Of a stretch of 64,000 bases of DNA, positions 1-10,426 are shown piece by piece. The stretch is from Sneathiella chinensis. GTDB taxonomy: Bacteria > Pseudomonadota > Alphaproteobacteria > Sneathiellales > Sneathiellaceae. The translations under genes were made by a program, and so were the position numbers. Location of the stretch: the NCBI RefSeq assembly GCF_012720115.1, contig NZ_VNWN01000002.1, forward strand, positions 62,001-126,000, read 5' to 3'. The notes below the pieces were generated by a model that worked only from the letters and a program-made list of their open reading frames with translations, ran no database searches and was not told the origin of the DNA. Each line of letters opens with the position of its first letter. Position 1 is the stretch's first letter.

Positions 1-205
1 TGCCAGCAAAACGGCGATCGCCGCGACCGCAAAACACGCATGGGGAGCATCCTTCCCCCCCGCAAGGCAGAAAGCCTGTAAATTCATCTCCAAACACGCG
101 CCCAAGCGGCTGTTCCGCTTGTAAAAAAGCAGGGAATAGGGAAATATACGGGCAATCAAGGGGACCGGGTTCGCCCGGAATTTGCGTCAAAGGAGAAACG
201 TACCC
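1..205. other. Left-edge intergenic region, possible divergent gene start
   Basis: No complete gene is visible. On the minus strand an ATG at 87 opens a frame running off the left edge (about 29 codons), ending in a hydrophobic Ala/Val/Leu-rich stretch that could be a signal peptide or membrane segment. The ribosome-binding context is poor (GGAG abuts the ATG), so this is only a possible partial gene. The right part is the leader of the TRAP binding-protein gene, with AGGAGA about 10 bases before its ATG at 206. Confidence 0.3.
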
Positions 206-1171
206 ATGGGCGTTACACTGCTGAAGAAACTGTCGATGGCCGCGCTGGCCGGTTCTGTCCTGTTTGCGGGCACCGCTGCGGCCGAAACACGGATCACCTA
301 TAAATCCGCGAAAACCGCCACATCCTACTACCAGATGGCCGTCCAGATCGCCGAGGCGGTCAAGACCGGTACGGATGGCAACATCATCATGACCGTTGAG
401 GAAAGCCAGGGCTCTGTCCAGAACGTCATGGAAGCGGCTGTGCGTCCGGGCAACTATGTCTTTACCACCCCGCCTGCCCTCGCCCGTCTTGCCAAGGAAG
501 GCAAAGGGATGTTCGAGGACAAGCAGAACCCGAAATTTGCCGATATCCGGGCCCTGTTCCCCATTCCATCCTTGAGCATGCATTTCGTGGTGCGCGCCGA
601 TGCCGGGATCAACAGCTTTGACGATCTTGCCGGCAAGACCATGCTGATCGGCAAGGGTTCCTTCGGGGCCCGCGAAGGCGCCAAATACCTGCAACTGTTC
701 GGCCTTGAAGGCAAGGTCAAGCTGGCCGATGTGGAACTGTCCAATGCCGGTCCGGCCCTCAAGAACAAGCAGATCGACGGCTTTGTGACCTCCGGCTCGT
801 TCCCGGCGCCGAACGTGATCGAGGCGGCTGCCGGGTCTGAGGTAAAAATCCTGTCCCTGAGCGATGAACAGATCGCAGCCACCAAACGCACCAAGCTGAT
901 CATTCCAAAAGGCACCTATGCCGGTGTGGACGAGGATATCAGCACCACTTCGCTGCCGGTGATTGCCTATACCACCACCAACATGGATGATGAAACCGCC
1001 TATACCCTGACCAAGACCTTCTGGGAACAGAAAGGCAAGATGGGCAGCGACAATCCGTGGTGGAACGGTGTGACAACAGACATGCTGAACAATATCACCG
1101 GTCAGATTCACCCCGGTGCCGTTCGCTATTACAAGGAAGCTGGCATCGCCCTTCCTGCATCCGCCGAATAA
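206..1171 (+). CDS. TAXI-family TRAP transporter solute-binding protein
   Basis: Periplasmic substrate-binding component of a TRAP transporter, 321 aa. A cleavable signal peptide is clear: MGVTLLKK, a hydrophobic core, then a TAAA-ET cleavage site near residue 27. The mature protein has the TAXI-family pattern, including an early TYYKS-like segment (ITYKSAKTATSYYQMA) and a central DLAGKTMLIGKGS segment. The frame is open upstream to a TTG at 182, but AGGAGA about 10 bases before the ATG at 206 supports the internal start. It lies 24 bp before a fused TRAP permease, and the two form a complete transporter. TAXI transporters usually import carboxylates or amino acids; the substrate here is unknown. 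No regulator is adjacent. Confidence 0.93.
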   Translation: MGVTLLKKLSMAALAGSVLFAGTAAAETRITYKSAKTATSYYQMAVQIAEAVKTGTDGNIIMTVEESQGSVQNVMEAAVRPGNYVFTTPPALARLAKEGKGMFEDKQNPKFADIRALFPIPSLSMHFVVRADAGINSFDDLAGKTMLIGKGSFGAREGAKYLQLFGLEGKVKLADVELSNAGPALKNKQIDGFVTSGSFPAPNVIEAAAGSEVKILSLSDEQIAATKRTKLIIPKGTYAGVDEDISTTSLPVIAYTTTNMDDETAYTLTKTFWEQKGKMGSDNPWWNGVTTDMLNNITGQIHPGAVRYYKEAGIALPASAE

Positions 1172-1195
1172 CCCTCAACCTATTCGGAGTTGGTG

Positions 1196-2962
1196 ATGTC
1201 CGTACCGGGTCGTGTTTTCTGGGTACTGCTCGGTGCGGCATCCATTTCCTTTCATCTGGGCCTGATTTTTTCAGGTCTGGTTCCCAACCTGCTGTCCCGC
1301 CCCCTGCATATGGCGCTGGCCCTGCCGTGGATTTTCCTGTTCGGCGCCACCGGCCGGTGGCAGATTGGCTCAGGCATCGCCCTGACCCTTTCGGGGCTGG
1401 CGGCCACCCTTTATGTGGCCTTCAATGCGGAAGCCCTTGGTAACCAGTACGGATTTCTGACCACGGACATCCAGTATGTTGTTGCCGCAACCCTGCTGAT
1501 TGTCACACTGGAAATGGCCCGGCGGGCCATTGGCTGGCCGTTGCCACTGGTCGCGCTGCTGGCCCTTCTCTACGGGTTGTTCGGACAGCATATTCCGGGG
1601 GAGTTCGGCCATCCGGGTGTCCCCCTGCAAAGTTTCCTTGGCAACCAGACCATCGCTGAAGGGGGGCTTTGGGGCAGCCTGACGGGCGTGTCCGTTTCAA
1701 TCGTGTCCATCTTCGTGATCATGGGGGCCGTCCTGAACGCGGGGGAAGCCGGGCAGGGTTTCATGAACCTGGCAACCGCCGCCGCCGGTCGCCTGAAAGG
1801 TGGTGCCGCCAAGGTTTCCACCTTGTCTTCGGCGCTTTTCGGCTCCATCTCCGGCTCGGCGTCGGCCAACGTGGCCTCAACCGGGGCCATTACACTTCCG
1901 GCCATGACCCGGCTTGGCTATCCCAAAACCCTTGCCGGGGCAGTGGAGGCGGTTGCCTCCTCCGGCGGGCAGATCATGCCGCCGCTCATGGGGGCCGGGG
2001 CCTTTGTCATGGTCGAACTGACCGGCATTCCCTATACCGGGATCATGAGCGCGGCGCTGCTGCCGGCGATCCTCTATTTCCTGACGGTCTGGGTTGGCAT
2101 CAACGCCTTCTCGCGCCGCTTTGACCTTCGCGGCCTTCCGTCCGAACAGCAACCTTCAACCCGGGATGTGCTGATTACCTCCGGCTTTTTTGCGATCCCG
2201 TTCCTGATCCTGCTGGAGCGCATGTTCATCGGCGGCACCACACCGCAATATGCGGCCAGCACCGCCATTCTGGCGGCTTTTGTACTCCTGTTCATTGATG
2301 GCCGGTTGCGGTTCGACTGGCGGAAAACCCTGCTGCGTCTGGAACAGGTTTGCCTGTCCAGCGGCAAACAGATCGCCATGATCGGGTCCATCATCCTGTG
2401 TGCCTCCATCATCATCGGGGTTCTCAGCACCACGGGGCTCGGCATCAAGATCACCTCGCTGATCCTGTCCGGGTCGGGACAAATGCTGTGGCCGGCGCTG
2501 TTACTGACGGCCCTTGCCTGTCTGATCCTCGGGATGGAGGTTCCGACAACCGCAGCCTATGTGATCTGCATTTCCGTGGCGGGACCTGCCTTGCAGCAAC
2601 TGGGCCTTGCCCCGCTGCAGGCCCATCTGTTCGTCTTCTGGTTTGCCCTGCTGTCCACCATCACGCCGCCCGTATGCGGCGCGGTCTTTATTGCGGCGGG
2701 CATGATCGGCGAAAACTGGCTGAAGGTCTCGCTCTATGCCATGGCGCTTGGTATCGGGCTTTACATCATCCCGCTGGCGCTGATTGCCAATCCGGCCCTG
2801 ATCGGGCTGGATGCGGACCCGATGGCCGCGCTCATGGCCTTTGCCAAGATCGCGCTGTCCCTGTCGGCCATCTCGTTCGGGGTTATTGCCCCCTTGAACC
2901 CTCTGCTCAGGATCGGGCTGGTCCTGATCGGGTTTGGGGGAATTTTCCTGTTCACACTCTAG
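1196..2962 (+). CDS. TRAP transporter fused permease (DctQM fusion)
   Basis: Inner-membrane permease of about 588 aa in which the small 4-TM DctQ-like part is fused to the 12-TM DctM-like part, as is usual for TAXI-type TRAP systems. It is hydrophobic throughout. The DctM core shows the conserved glycine/serine-rich ALFGSISGSASANVASTG and GGQIMPPLMGAGAF segments (around residues 206-270) and the late TPPVCGAVF repeat. The ATG at 1196 has CGGAG six bases upstream; a TTG at 1190 is also in frame but lies too close to that site. It is probably co-transcribed with the preceding binding protein. Confidence 0.93.
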   Translation: MSVPGRVFWVLLGAASISFHLGLIFSGLVPNLLSRPLHMALALPWIFLFGATGRWQIGSGIALTLSGLAATLYVAFNAEALGNQYGFLTTDIQYVVAATLLIVTLEMARRAIGWPLPLVALLALLYGLFGQHIPGEFGHPGVPLQSFLGNQTIAEGGLWGSLTGVSVSIVSIFVIMGAVLNAGEAGQGFMNLATAAAGRLKGGAAKVSTLSSALFGSISGSASANVASTGAITLPAMTRLGYPKTLAGAVEAVASSGGQIMPPLMGAGAFVMVELTGIPYTGIMSAALLPAILYFLTVWVGINAFSRRFDLRGLPSEQQPSTRDVLITSGFFAIPFLILLERMFIGGTTPQYAASTAILAAFVLLFIDGRLRFDWRKTLLRLEQVCLSSGKQIAMIGSIILCASIIIGVLSTTGLGIKITSLILSGSGQMLWPALLLTALACLILGMEVPTTAAYVICISVAGPALQQLGLAPLQAHLFVFWFALLSTITPPVCGAVFIAAGMIGENWLKVSLYAMALGIGLYIIPLALIANPALIGLDADPMAALMAFAKIALSLSAISFGVIAPLNPLLRIGLVLIGFGGIFLFTL

Positions 2963-3013
2963 GCTTAACCCGTCACAATAGGCGGTACGCAAATCTGGAT
3001 TCGGGTCTATTTC

Positions 3014-4060
3014 ATGTCATCAGACACCCCCCATACGGCGGTCCGGCCCATCACGGACGCCCTTGCCCGCCACGAACAGGGACAAGGCGAGACACCGGCC
3101 CTGCCCCGGAACTTCACCATCCGCAAGACATGGCTTGCAAGTGAGGCCTATTTCCCGCGTCTGCTGTTGCAACTGATCGGGATCCGGCGCACCGACATTC
3201 CCGGCCTGCAACGCAAACACATGCTGGGCCTGCTTCTGGCGCGGCTTTTCAAGTCGGGTCAATACGGGGCGATTGCCTCGCGGGCGGACGCCTTGCAGAT
3301 CAAGACCGATGGCACCCGCCTGCGGGCCTTCTTTACGGAAAGTGGGCCCGACGCGGCGGGAGAATGCCTCAAGATCGTTCGGAAAGACAGCAGCCTTGCC
3401 GAGCGCACCCGGAGCGAACTTGCCTTTCGCAAGCGGTTGTCCGCCCTTGGAACCATTACGGTCCCGGAAATTCACGCCATCCGGGAAGACGACGATTTTC
3501 TCTATGTCACCGAGCAGATGATCCAGGGCCACCGGTTCAGCAACCGCTATGACGCGCCGCTGTTCATCTCGCAAGGGATCGAGGAATTATGCAAGACCTA
3601 TCAGGCGATCGGGACGCGGATGGAACCGCTGTCGGCGCATTATTCCCCGGACCTGCCGGACCGCATGAAGGCGGTGCTTGGCGAAACCAGGCTGCCCGAA
3701 GGGTTCATGGACCGGGTCACTCTTGCCTTTGAACGCAACCCGACCATCCTGATCGGCACCTGTCACAAGGACCTGCTGCCCTCCAACCTGTGTGTGGCGG
3801 ACGGACGGCTCTATTTTCTCGACTGGGAACTGGTGTCGGACGGGCCGGTTCTGGATGATCTTTTGAAACTGCCGCTCAAGAACCGGCGCTCTCACGCAGC
3901 GGTTTCCGCCGTTTTCAAGGCCCTCAGAACCCATTTCCCGGAGGCCGAGAAATCCCTGCCGCTGCATTTCGCCGCCAGCATCGCCGAACGGATTGTCAAA
4001 AACCCGAAAAAGAGCGAGGAGCGCCTGAATTACTGGCGGTTCCACAAAAATGGGCATTAA
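3014..4060 (+). CDS. APH-like phosphotransferase family protein
   Basis: 348 aa. The C-terminal half carries the kinase-like catalytic signature of the aminoglycoside phosphotransferase/choline kinase superfamily: TCHKDLLPSN (catalytic Asp in HxDLLPxN, about residue 254) and then FLDWE (metal-binding Asp, about residue 274). Family members phosphorylate small molecules such as choline, sugars or aminoglycosides; nothing visible identifies the substrate. The N-terminal 120 residues are less typical and contain a basic, Leu-rich segment. The start ATG has no strong Shine-Dalgarno sequence, so the exact start is uncertain. It follows the TRAP permease by 51 bp and precedes a methyltransferase by 93 bp; co-transcription is possible but a functional link is not shown. 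Confidence 0.75.
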   Translation: MSSDTPHTAVRPITDALARHEQGQGETPALPRNFTIRKTWLASEAYFPRLLLQLIGIRRTDIPGLQRKHMLGLLLARLFKSGQYGAIASRADALQIKTDGTRLRAFFTESGPDAAGECLKIVRKDSSLAERTRSELAFRKRLSALGTITVPEIHAIREDDDFLYVTEQMIQGHRFSNRYDAPLFISQGIEELCKTYQAIGTRMEPLSAHYSPDLPDRMKAVLGETRLPEGFMDRVTLAFERNPTILIGTCHKDLLPSNLCVADGRLYFLDWELVSDGPVLDDLLKLPLKNRRSHAAVSAVFKALRTHFPEAEKSLPLHFAASIAERIVKNPKKSEERLNYWRFHKNGH

Positions 4061-4153
4061 ACCACTCGCGCACCGAAACCGGCCCTTTTCTCCTTTGGTT
4101 TCACCATCAGATGATATAAAACCTCCCCGTCGGCATCGAAGACAGGAATTCAA

Positions 4154-4891
4154 ATGACACATCAGTCCCGTAGCTGCCCCGTTTGCAGCAGTAACGAAAC
4201 CCGTTTCTTTGTAGAAAAGAACGGCTATCCGTTCTCGAAATGCACAAGTTGCGATCTGGTTTTTATTGACCCGGAACTGCCTCCTGTCTCGCTGGAGCCG
4301 CTCTATAATGAACAAGGGGCGCCCGAGATCGGGGAACGTTACCCCTATGACAAGATCGAGCACCGCCGCAAGCGGGCCAAGGTTCGCGCCTTCCGCTTTG
4401 CCAAATATTTCAAGGGCAAGGATGCCGTCGATATTGGCTGCGGCGGCGGTTATATGGTCGACGCCATGCAGAATGCCGGGGCCAATGCCACCGGGATCGA
4501 TCTGGACCCGGAAGCCATTGCCTTTGCCAAGGCCAACCACAACCCGCAGGCCACCTATTACTGCGAAACCATCGAGAATTTCCTGAAACGGGGCAAAACC
4601 TTCGATTTCGGGCATTCCTCACAGGTGATTGAGCATGTGGGCAACTTCAACGAATTTGTCGAGGGCTGGGCAGCCCTGGTCAAGCCGGGCGGATATTTCT
4701 TCCTGAAAACCCCGGACCGGAAACACTGGCTGAAAGGCGAGCATCCGGAAACATGGCCGAACCCGCCCCATTACACCCAGTATTTCAGCCGAAAAAACAT
4801 CCGTATTTTGCTGGAAAAACACGGTTTTGAGGTCCAGAAGATCGGTTTCAACATCAAACCGACTATGGAAATCCTCGCCCGCCGTCGCTGA
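4154..4891 (+). CDS. Zinc-ribbon class I SAM-dependent methyltransferase
   Basis: 245 aa. It starts with a likely zinc ribbon (Cys8, Cys11, Cys30, Cys33, as CPVC and CTSC). A Rossmann methyltransferase domain follows, with SAM motif I VDIGCGGGYM near residue 92 and an acidic motif II (GIDLD). The fold resembles the Methyltransf_23 group often found in surface-polysaccharide or small-molecule modification. The acceptor cannot be deduced. The gene sits between an APH-like kinase and a YqaA-like membrane protein; both neighbours are of unknown role, so context does not resolve function. It is followed by a possible terminator region at 4920-4981. Confidence 0.85.
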   Translation: MTHQSRSCPVCSSNETRFFVEKNGYPFSKCTSCDLVFIDPELPPVSLEPLYNEQGAPEIGERYPYDKIEHRRKRAKVRAFRFAKYFKGKDAVDIGCGGGYMVDAMQNAGANATGIDLDPEAIAFAKANHNPQATYYCETIENFLKRGKTFDFGHSSQVIEHVGNFNEFVEGWAALVKPGGYFFLKTPDRKHWLKGEHPETWPNPPHYTQYFSRKNIRILLEKHGFEVQKIGFNIKPTMEILARRR

Positions 4892-4919
4892 TCCGCTCCG
4901 GCTCAGATCAATTCAGAAA

Positions 4920-4981
4920 CGCCCGAACGGGCGCTTTTCAGGCTTACCTTAGCCCAAAAAAGCGATCCTTCGGGCGTTTTT
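4920..4981 (+). terminator. Overlapping inverted repeats, putative terminator or attenuator
   Basis: CGCCCG/CGGGCG (4920-4933) forms a short self-complementary element followed by CTTTTC. A second copy of the right arm, TTCGGGCG (4969-4976), is followed by five Ts and can pair instead with CGCCCGAA at 4920-4927. The two pairings are mutually exclusive. The element lies downstream of the methyltransferase and about 95 bases before the YqaA-like gene, so it could be a plain terminator or an attenuator. Confidence 0.45.
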
Positions 4982-5076
4982 CCGTTCTCAGGCACCCCGG
5001 AACCGCCGCAGAGACTGTTCTTCCCCCAAGCCATCCGGTATAGTCGCCGGACTTCTTAAAGCATCAGGCGGGCGCA

Positions 5077-5505
5077 GTGGGTTCCTATATCGGTTTGTTC
5101 AGCAGCGGGTTTCTGTCCGCCACCCTGCTTCCCGGCTCTTCCGAAGCGCTGCTCGCCAGTCTCCTGACCCTTGGCAAGGGCACGCCCCTTGCGCTGACAC
5201 TGGTGGCAACGGTCGGCAATGTGCTGGGATCGATCCTCAATTTCATTCTGGGCGCATGGCTGATCCGGTTTCAGGACCGAAAATGGTTCCCCGCCTCCCC
5301 GCGTCATCTGGAAAAGGCCGGGCAGTGGTATCGTCGGTTCGGCGTCTGGTCCCTGCTGTTTTCATGGCTGCCTGTGATCGGCGACCCGCTGACCGTGTTT
5401 GCCGGTCTGACCCGTGTGCATTTTGGCCTGTTCTGCCTGCTGGTCGGGATCGGCAAACTGGTCCGATACAGCGTGATAACCGGGGTGACCCTGTCCATTT
5501 TATAG
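5077..5505 (+). CDS. YqaA-like small membrane protein (VTT/DedA-related)
   Basis: 142 aa with several hydrophobic helices, matching the YqaA branch of the VTT/SNARE-associated (DedA-related) membrane family. Visible family features are an early re-entrant-like SATLLPGSSE segment, a glycine-rich GNVLGSILNFILGAW helix, and a later SWLPVIGDPLTVFAGL segment. DedA relatives are linked to membrane homeostasis and lipid scrambling; YqaA itself is not functionally defined. The start is GTG, with no in-frame ATG nearby and only a weak AGGCGGG ribosome-binding site. A CTCATC/GATGAG hairpin at 5520-5537, followed by TTAATTT, may be a weak terminator. Confidence 0.75.
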   Translation: MGSYIGLFSSGFLSATLLPGSSEALLASLLTLGKGTPLALTLVATVGNVLGSILNFILGAWLIRFQDRKWFPASPRHLEKAGQWYRRFGVWSLLFSWLPVIGDPLTVFAGLTRVHFGLFCLLVGIGKLVRYSVITGVTLSIL

Positions 5506-5628
5506 ATTTGTGACATTTGCTCATCTTTTGCGATGAGTTAATTTCCTGTTAACCAAGCGCCACTTATTCTTTTGCAAAAAGCCTTCCTGCCGTGCGGGTT
5601 GGATATCTCTTTGCGCAACGAGACTACC

Positions 5629-7695
5629 ATGTTTGAAAAATTACGGGTCAATGAGCGGATTATCGCTCTTACAGCCGCCCTTTTGCTGTCTTTTATCGTC
5701 ATTTCAGGGTTTTTCGTGTTCGATATGAAAAACACCCTGATGGAGGATCGCAAGGAAAAAACCCGCAACGTGGTCGAAGTCGCCTATTCCGTGATCGCCC
5801 ATTACGGGGCCCTCGCGGACCGCAAGGAACTGACCGAGGAAGAAGCAAAAGCCCGTGCCCTCAGCCAGTTGGAAGGCCTTCGCTATAACGAGAAGGACTA
5901 CTTCTGGATTAATACGGAAGATGCCCATGTCCTGATGCATCCCTTCGTGAAGAAAATTGTCGGAACCGATGCGTCCAACCTGAAAGACCCGACCGGAAAG
6001 CGCCTGTTTGCGGAATTTGGCCGGATTGGCCGAAATGGCGGGGAAGGCTTTGTTGACTATCTTTGGCCAAAACCCGGCTTTGACAAACCGGTCGCCAAGA
6101 TTTCCTACGTCAAGGGATATGCCCCGTGGGACTGGATCGTGGGGTCCGGGATTTATGTGGATGATGTGGAAAGCATCTTCATCACCCAGTTGAAACAGAT
6201 CGGCCTGCAGTTGGGCATTGTCCTTGCCATCGCCATTGCCGCCAGCCTGATCATCGGGCGCAGCATCACCGTTCCCCTGTCCCACATGATCGGGACCGTT
6301 GGCAAACTGACGCAAGGGGATTTCTCCGGCAAGGTCCAGACCTGGAACAGCCGCAGTGAAATCGGGGTCCTGTCACAGGCCCTTGCCATCTGGAAACAGT
6401 CCGCCATTTCCGCCTTCCAGACCGAGGTGGCACTGGATAACTGCACCACCAGCGTCCTGCAACTGGATCGGGAGGGTCATGTCACCTATCTGAACGCTGC
6501 GGCACTTTCGTTGCTGGGGGAACTGGGATTGGAACAGGATCCGGACATGCTGAAAGGCAAAGACCTTTCCTTCATGATCCCGGACATTCGCACATTCGAG
6601 AACACGATCGCCCATCTTGAGGGCAGCCACACACAGGATCTGGACCTGAACGGACACGCCCTGACCTATACGGCGACCCCGGTCAGCAACGCCTTTGGCG
6701 AGCGTCTTGGAACCGTCCTTGAATGGGAAGACCGGACAGAACAGCTTTTGCAGGCGGCGGAACGCCGGGCGGCAGAACAGAAGCAACTGGCCGACGAAAA
6801 AGCCACAATGGAGGCCCAGAAGGCCCGGGCCGAGAAAACCAGCACGCTGCTGACGGATCATGTGATCGGCGCCATCCGCAATGTGGTCGATTCCACCAGT
6901 CGCATGAAAGAGGAAGCCACGACCATGACCGGCATTTCCGAGGATTCCAGCCGGAAAAGTCAGGTCGTCTCCTCCTCTTCACAGGAGGCCACCCATAATG
7001 TAGAGGCCGTTGCCGCCGCTGCCGAACAGATTTCCCGCTCCATTCAGGGCATCCAGACCGAGGTCACCAACGCCGCCGCCACCGCCCGAAACGCAGTCGG
7101 TGAGGCGCAAACCGCCTCCGGTGCGGTGCAAGGCCTGTCCGAGGCCTCCACCCAGATCGGGGCGGTGATCGATCTTATTCAGGATATTGCCGCACAGACC
7201 AACCTGCTGGCCCTGAACGCCACCATCGAGGCCGCCCGCGCCGGTGAGGCCGGTAAGGGGTTTGCCGTTGTGGCGACGGAAGTCAAGAATCTGGCCGACC
7301 AGACGGCCCGCGCCACCGGCGAAATCGCCAGTCAGATCAGCGGCATCCAGTCCGCGACCGGGGATGCGGTGAAGGCCATTGAACTGGTCACCGAAGCGGT
7401 TTCGAAAATCGATACCATTTCATCGGTGATTGCGGGTCGGGTGGACGAACAGTCACAGGCCACCAACGAGATTAGCCAGAACGCCCTGCTGGCCGCCAAT
7501 GAAACGGCGACGGTCTCCGGGAATATCTCGGAAATTGCCGATGGCAGCTCGACCATCGGTCATGCGGCACGGGATGTTCTCCGGGCCAGTGATGATCTCA
7601 GTTCCATCGCCGGGAACCTGCAGGCGGTTATCGAGACCTATCTTCAGGAAATGAACGAGGAAGACAGGGCCGACAAACGCGCCCGGTCCGCCTGA
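5629..7695 (+). CDS. Methyl-accepting chemotaxis protein with Cache and PAS domains
   Basis: 688 aa chemoreceptor. Order of domains: TM1 (about 11-33); a periplasmic sCache_2-type sensor with the typical YFWIN and [13 protein letters not shown] motifs; TM2 (about 190-212); HAMP; a cytoplasmic PAS domain (about 275-385); and a C-terminal signalling hairpin. The hairpin tip contains [20 protein letters not shown], the universal MCP tip. sCache_2 domains in other receptors bind small organic acids; the ligand here is unknown. No CheR-tethering pentapeptide is seen at the C-terminus. The frame is open from a TTG at 5572, but the ATG at 5629 starts a normal MCP N-terminus ([11 protein letters not shown]). 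A strong bidirectional terminator follows. Confidence 0.93.
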   Translation: MFEKLRVNERIIALTAALLLSFIVISGFFVFDMKNTLMEDRKEKTRNVVEVAYSVIAHYGALADRKELTEEEAKARALSQLEGLRYNEKDYFWINTEDAHVLMHPFVKKIVGTDASNLKDPTGKRLFAEFGRIGRNGGEGFVDYLWPKPGFDKPVAKISYVKGYAPWDWIVGSGIYVDDVESIFITQLKQIGLQLGIVLAIAIAASLIIGRSITVPLSHMIGTVGKLTQGDFSGKVQTWNSRSEIGVLSQALAIWKQSAISAFQTEVALDNCTTSVLQLDREGHVTYLNAAALSLLGELGLEQDPDMLKGKDLSFMIPDIRTFENTIAHLEGSHTQDLDLNGHALTYTATPVSNAFGERLGTVLEWEDRTEQLLQAAERRAAEQKQLADEKATMEAQKARAEKTSTLLTDHVIGAIRNVVDSTSRMKEEATTMTGISEDSSRKSQVVSSSSQEATHNVEAVAAAAEQISRSIQGIQTEVTNAAATARNAVGEAQTASGAVQGLSEASTQIGAVIDLIQDIAAQTNLLALNATIEAARAGEAGKGFAVVATEVKNLADQTARATGEIASQISGIQSATGDAVKAIELVTEAVSKIDTISSVIAGRVDEQSQATNEISQNALLAANETATVSGNISEIADGSSTIGHAARDVLRASDDLSSIAGNLQAVIETYLQEMNEEDRADKRARSA

Positions 7696-7717
7696 ACCCA
7701 TCCCCGCAGACGACATT

Positions 7718-7750
7718 AAAAAAGGCGCCCGGTGTTTCGGGCGCCTTTTT
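7718..7750. terminator. Bidirectional rho-independent terminator
   Basis: A GC-rich stem GGCGCCCG/CGGGCGCC is flanked by A-run on the left and T-run on the right. It lies between the convergent chemoreceptor gene and the nitronate monooxygenase gene and can stop transcription from both sides. Confidence 0.9.
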
Positions 7751-7754
7751 CTGA

Positions 7755-8890
<1,136 letters not shown>

Positions 8891-8911
8891 CATGGGACAA
8901 TCCGGTCCGGA

Positions 8912-9310
8912 TCAGGCCGGGACGACCGCTGTTGCCTCGATTTCAATCAGGGCGTCATCCTCCATCAGGGCCGCAACCTGCACCATGGCCATGGCCGGAA
9001 AATGCTTGCCCATCACCTTGCGATAGACTTCGCCCACCTCACGCTGCTTGGCCTTGTATTCGGCCTTGTCCACCACATACCAGACAAGGCGGACGATGTG
9101 TTCGGCACGGCCACCACCGGCCTCGACAATCTCCAGCACATTGCGAAGTGTCTGTTCCATCTGGCCGATAAAGTCATGGGTTTCAAACACCTGATCCGCA
9201 TTCCAGCCGATCTGCCCCCCCACATAGAGTGTCCGGCCACTTGCCGCCACACCATTTGCATATCCGCGGGCCGGTTTCCAGCCCTCCGGATGAATGATCT
9301 CGATGCTCAT
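8912..9310 (-). CDS. RidA (YjgF/YER057c/UK114) family protein
   Basis: 132 aa, the normal RidA length. Visible features are YVGGQIGWNAD near residue 30, a mid-protein QTLRNVLEIVEAGGG helix, and the C-terminal VAALMEDDALIEIEATAVVP. The last region normally holds the arginine and glutamate that shape the active-site cleft; here the usual R before xxLPxxxxVEIE is replaced by the AALMEDDALIEIE variant, so it is not a canonical RidA. Family members hydrolyse reactive enamine/imine intermediates. It is the last gene of the operon, overlaps the thioesterase by 4 bp (ATGA), and in this setting could remove the amino group from a 2-aminobenzoyl-CoA-derived intermediate. That role is inferred from context. 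Confidence 0.88.
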   Translation of the reverse strand: MSIEIIHPEGWKPARGYANGVAASGRTLYVGGQIGWNADQVFETHDFIGQMEQTLRNVLEIVEAGGGRAEHIVRLVWYVVDKAEYKAKQREVGEVYRKVMGKHFPAMAMVQVAALMEDDALIEIEATAVVPA

Positions 9311-9726
9311 AGCTCCCCTTTCATGAAAGATGTTGCATTCTGTCGAATGGCCACCGGCCAGGGCCGGGGCTTGCCATCCTGTTGCGCGATATGAACCAGC
9401 GTCAGGTCGGCGCTGAACCGTTCCTCAAGGCCGGATCGGGCCGTGACGGTCAAGGTCATGCTGCTGGTGCCGATTTTCACCACGTCCAGCGTCATTTCCA
9501 GCAAGTCCCCCAAGCGGCTGGGGGCGGAAAAGCGGGTGTGAATATCCACCGTCGGGACCGCATGTCCCTGTTCCATGTGAATGCGGGAGAACGGCGCCTG
9601 CAATCCCTCGTCAAACCAGGTTTCCACGGTGGCGTTGATCATCTCGAAATAGCGGGGATAAAAGACAATACCCGCCGGATCGCAATGCTGGAACATGACC
9701 TTCTGATGGGTCAGAAACTGGCTCAT
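9307..9726 (-). CDS. Hotdog-fold acyl-CoA thioesterase (4-hydroxybenzoyl-CoA type)
   Basis: 139 aa. The N-terminal CDPAGIVFYPRYFEMI motif is the hallmark of the 4-hydroxybenzoyl-CoA thioesterase/YbgC group, with catalytic Asp16 and the PxYF loop. The hotdog helix and sheets follow. In an aromatic CoA operon such enzymes often release CoA from stalled or dead-end aryl-CoA intermediates rather than act as a pathway step. It starts 13 bases after livF and overlaps the RidA gene by 4 bp. Its substrate is inferred to be the operon's aromatic CoA ester. Confidence 0.88.
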   Translation of the reverse strand: MSQFLTHQKVMFQHCDPAGIVFYPRYFEMINATVETWFDEGLQAPFSRIHMEQGHAVPTVDIHTRFSAPSRLGDLLEMTLDVVKIGTSSMTLTVTARSGLEERFSADLTLVHIAQQDGKPRPWPVAIRQNATSFMKGEL

Positions 9727-9739
9727 CCCTGTCCCTTTC

Positions 9740-10426
9740 CTAAACGCCCAGATACCGGTTCTCGATATCCGTGGTCAGTTCGGCAGGCGTACCCGTCCAC
9801 ACGGTTGTTCCCTTTTCAAGGATCACGCACCGATCCGCAACCGGCAGCAATTCCGACAGGGTCTTGTCCACAATCAGGATCGACTGCCCGGTCCGTTTCA
9901 AATCCCGGACCGCCGCCCAGATTTCCTGACGAATGACAGGGGCCAGCCCTTCGGTGGCTTCATCCAGAATGAGCAGCCGTGGATTGGTCATCAACGCCCG
10001 CCCCACGGCCAGCATCTGCTGTTCGCCGCCGGACAGGGTATTGGCATATTGATCAAAGCGTTCCTTGAGGCGCGGGAACAGGTTGTTGATGCGCTCCAGC
10101 GTCCAGTCACCGGGGCGCGCTGCCGCAATCAGGTTCTCATATACTGTCAGGTTGGGAAAACAGCGCCGACCCTCCGGCACCAGTCCGACCCCCAGCCGGG
10201 CAATCCTGTGCGAGGGGAGCGGCCCCACATCCTGTCCCAGAAACTCAATGGACCCGGCCCCGTATTTCACCAGCCCGCAGATGGAGGAAATGGTGGTTGT
10301 CTTTCCCATGCCGTTCCGGCCCATCAGGGCGACAACTTCCCCTTCGTTCACATCAAGATCCACGCCAAACAGGGCCTGCGATGGTCCGTAAAAGGTTTCA
10401 AGGCCGCGCACGGTCAGAAAACTCAT
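9740..10426 (-). CDS. Branched-chain-type ABC transporter ATPase (LivF-like)
   Basis: 228 aa cytoplasmic ATPase. It has Walker A GRNGMGKTT (about 36-44), signature LSGGEQQ, and Walker B LLILDEATEGLAP. The switch/H-loop region reads IVDKTLSEL, whereas typical LivF proteins have VEQN at this point. It belongs to a complete five-gene Liv/HAAT-type importer (binding protein, two permeases, two ATPases). Because the importer is embedded between the CoA ligase gene and the thioesterase gene, its likely cargo is the aromatic acid degraded by the operon, not an amino acid. It overlaps the LivG-like gene by 4 bp. Confidence 0.93.
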   Translation of the reverse strand: MSFLTVRGLETFYGPSQALFGVDLDVNEGEVVALMGRNGMGKTTTISSICGLVKYGAGSIEFLGQDVGPLPSHRIARLGVGLVPEGRRCFPNLTVYENLIAAARPGDWTLERINNLFPRLKERFDQYANTLSGGEQQMLAVGRALMTNPRLLILDEATEGLAPVIRQEIWAAVRDLKRTGQSILIVDKTLSELLPVADRCVILEKGTTVWTGTPAELTTDIENRYLGV

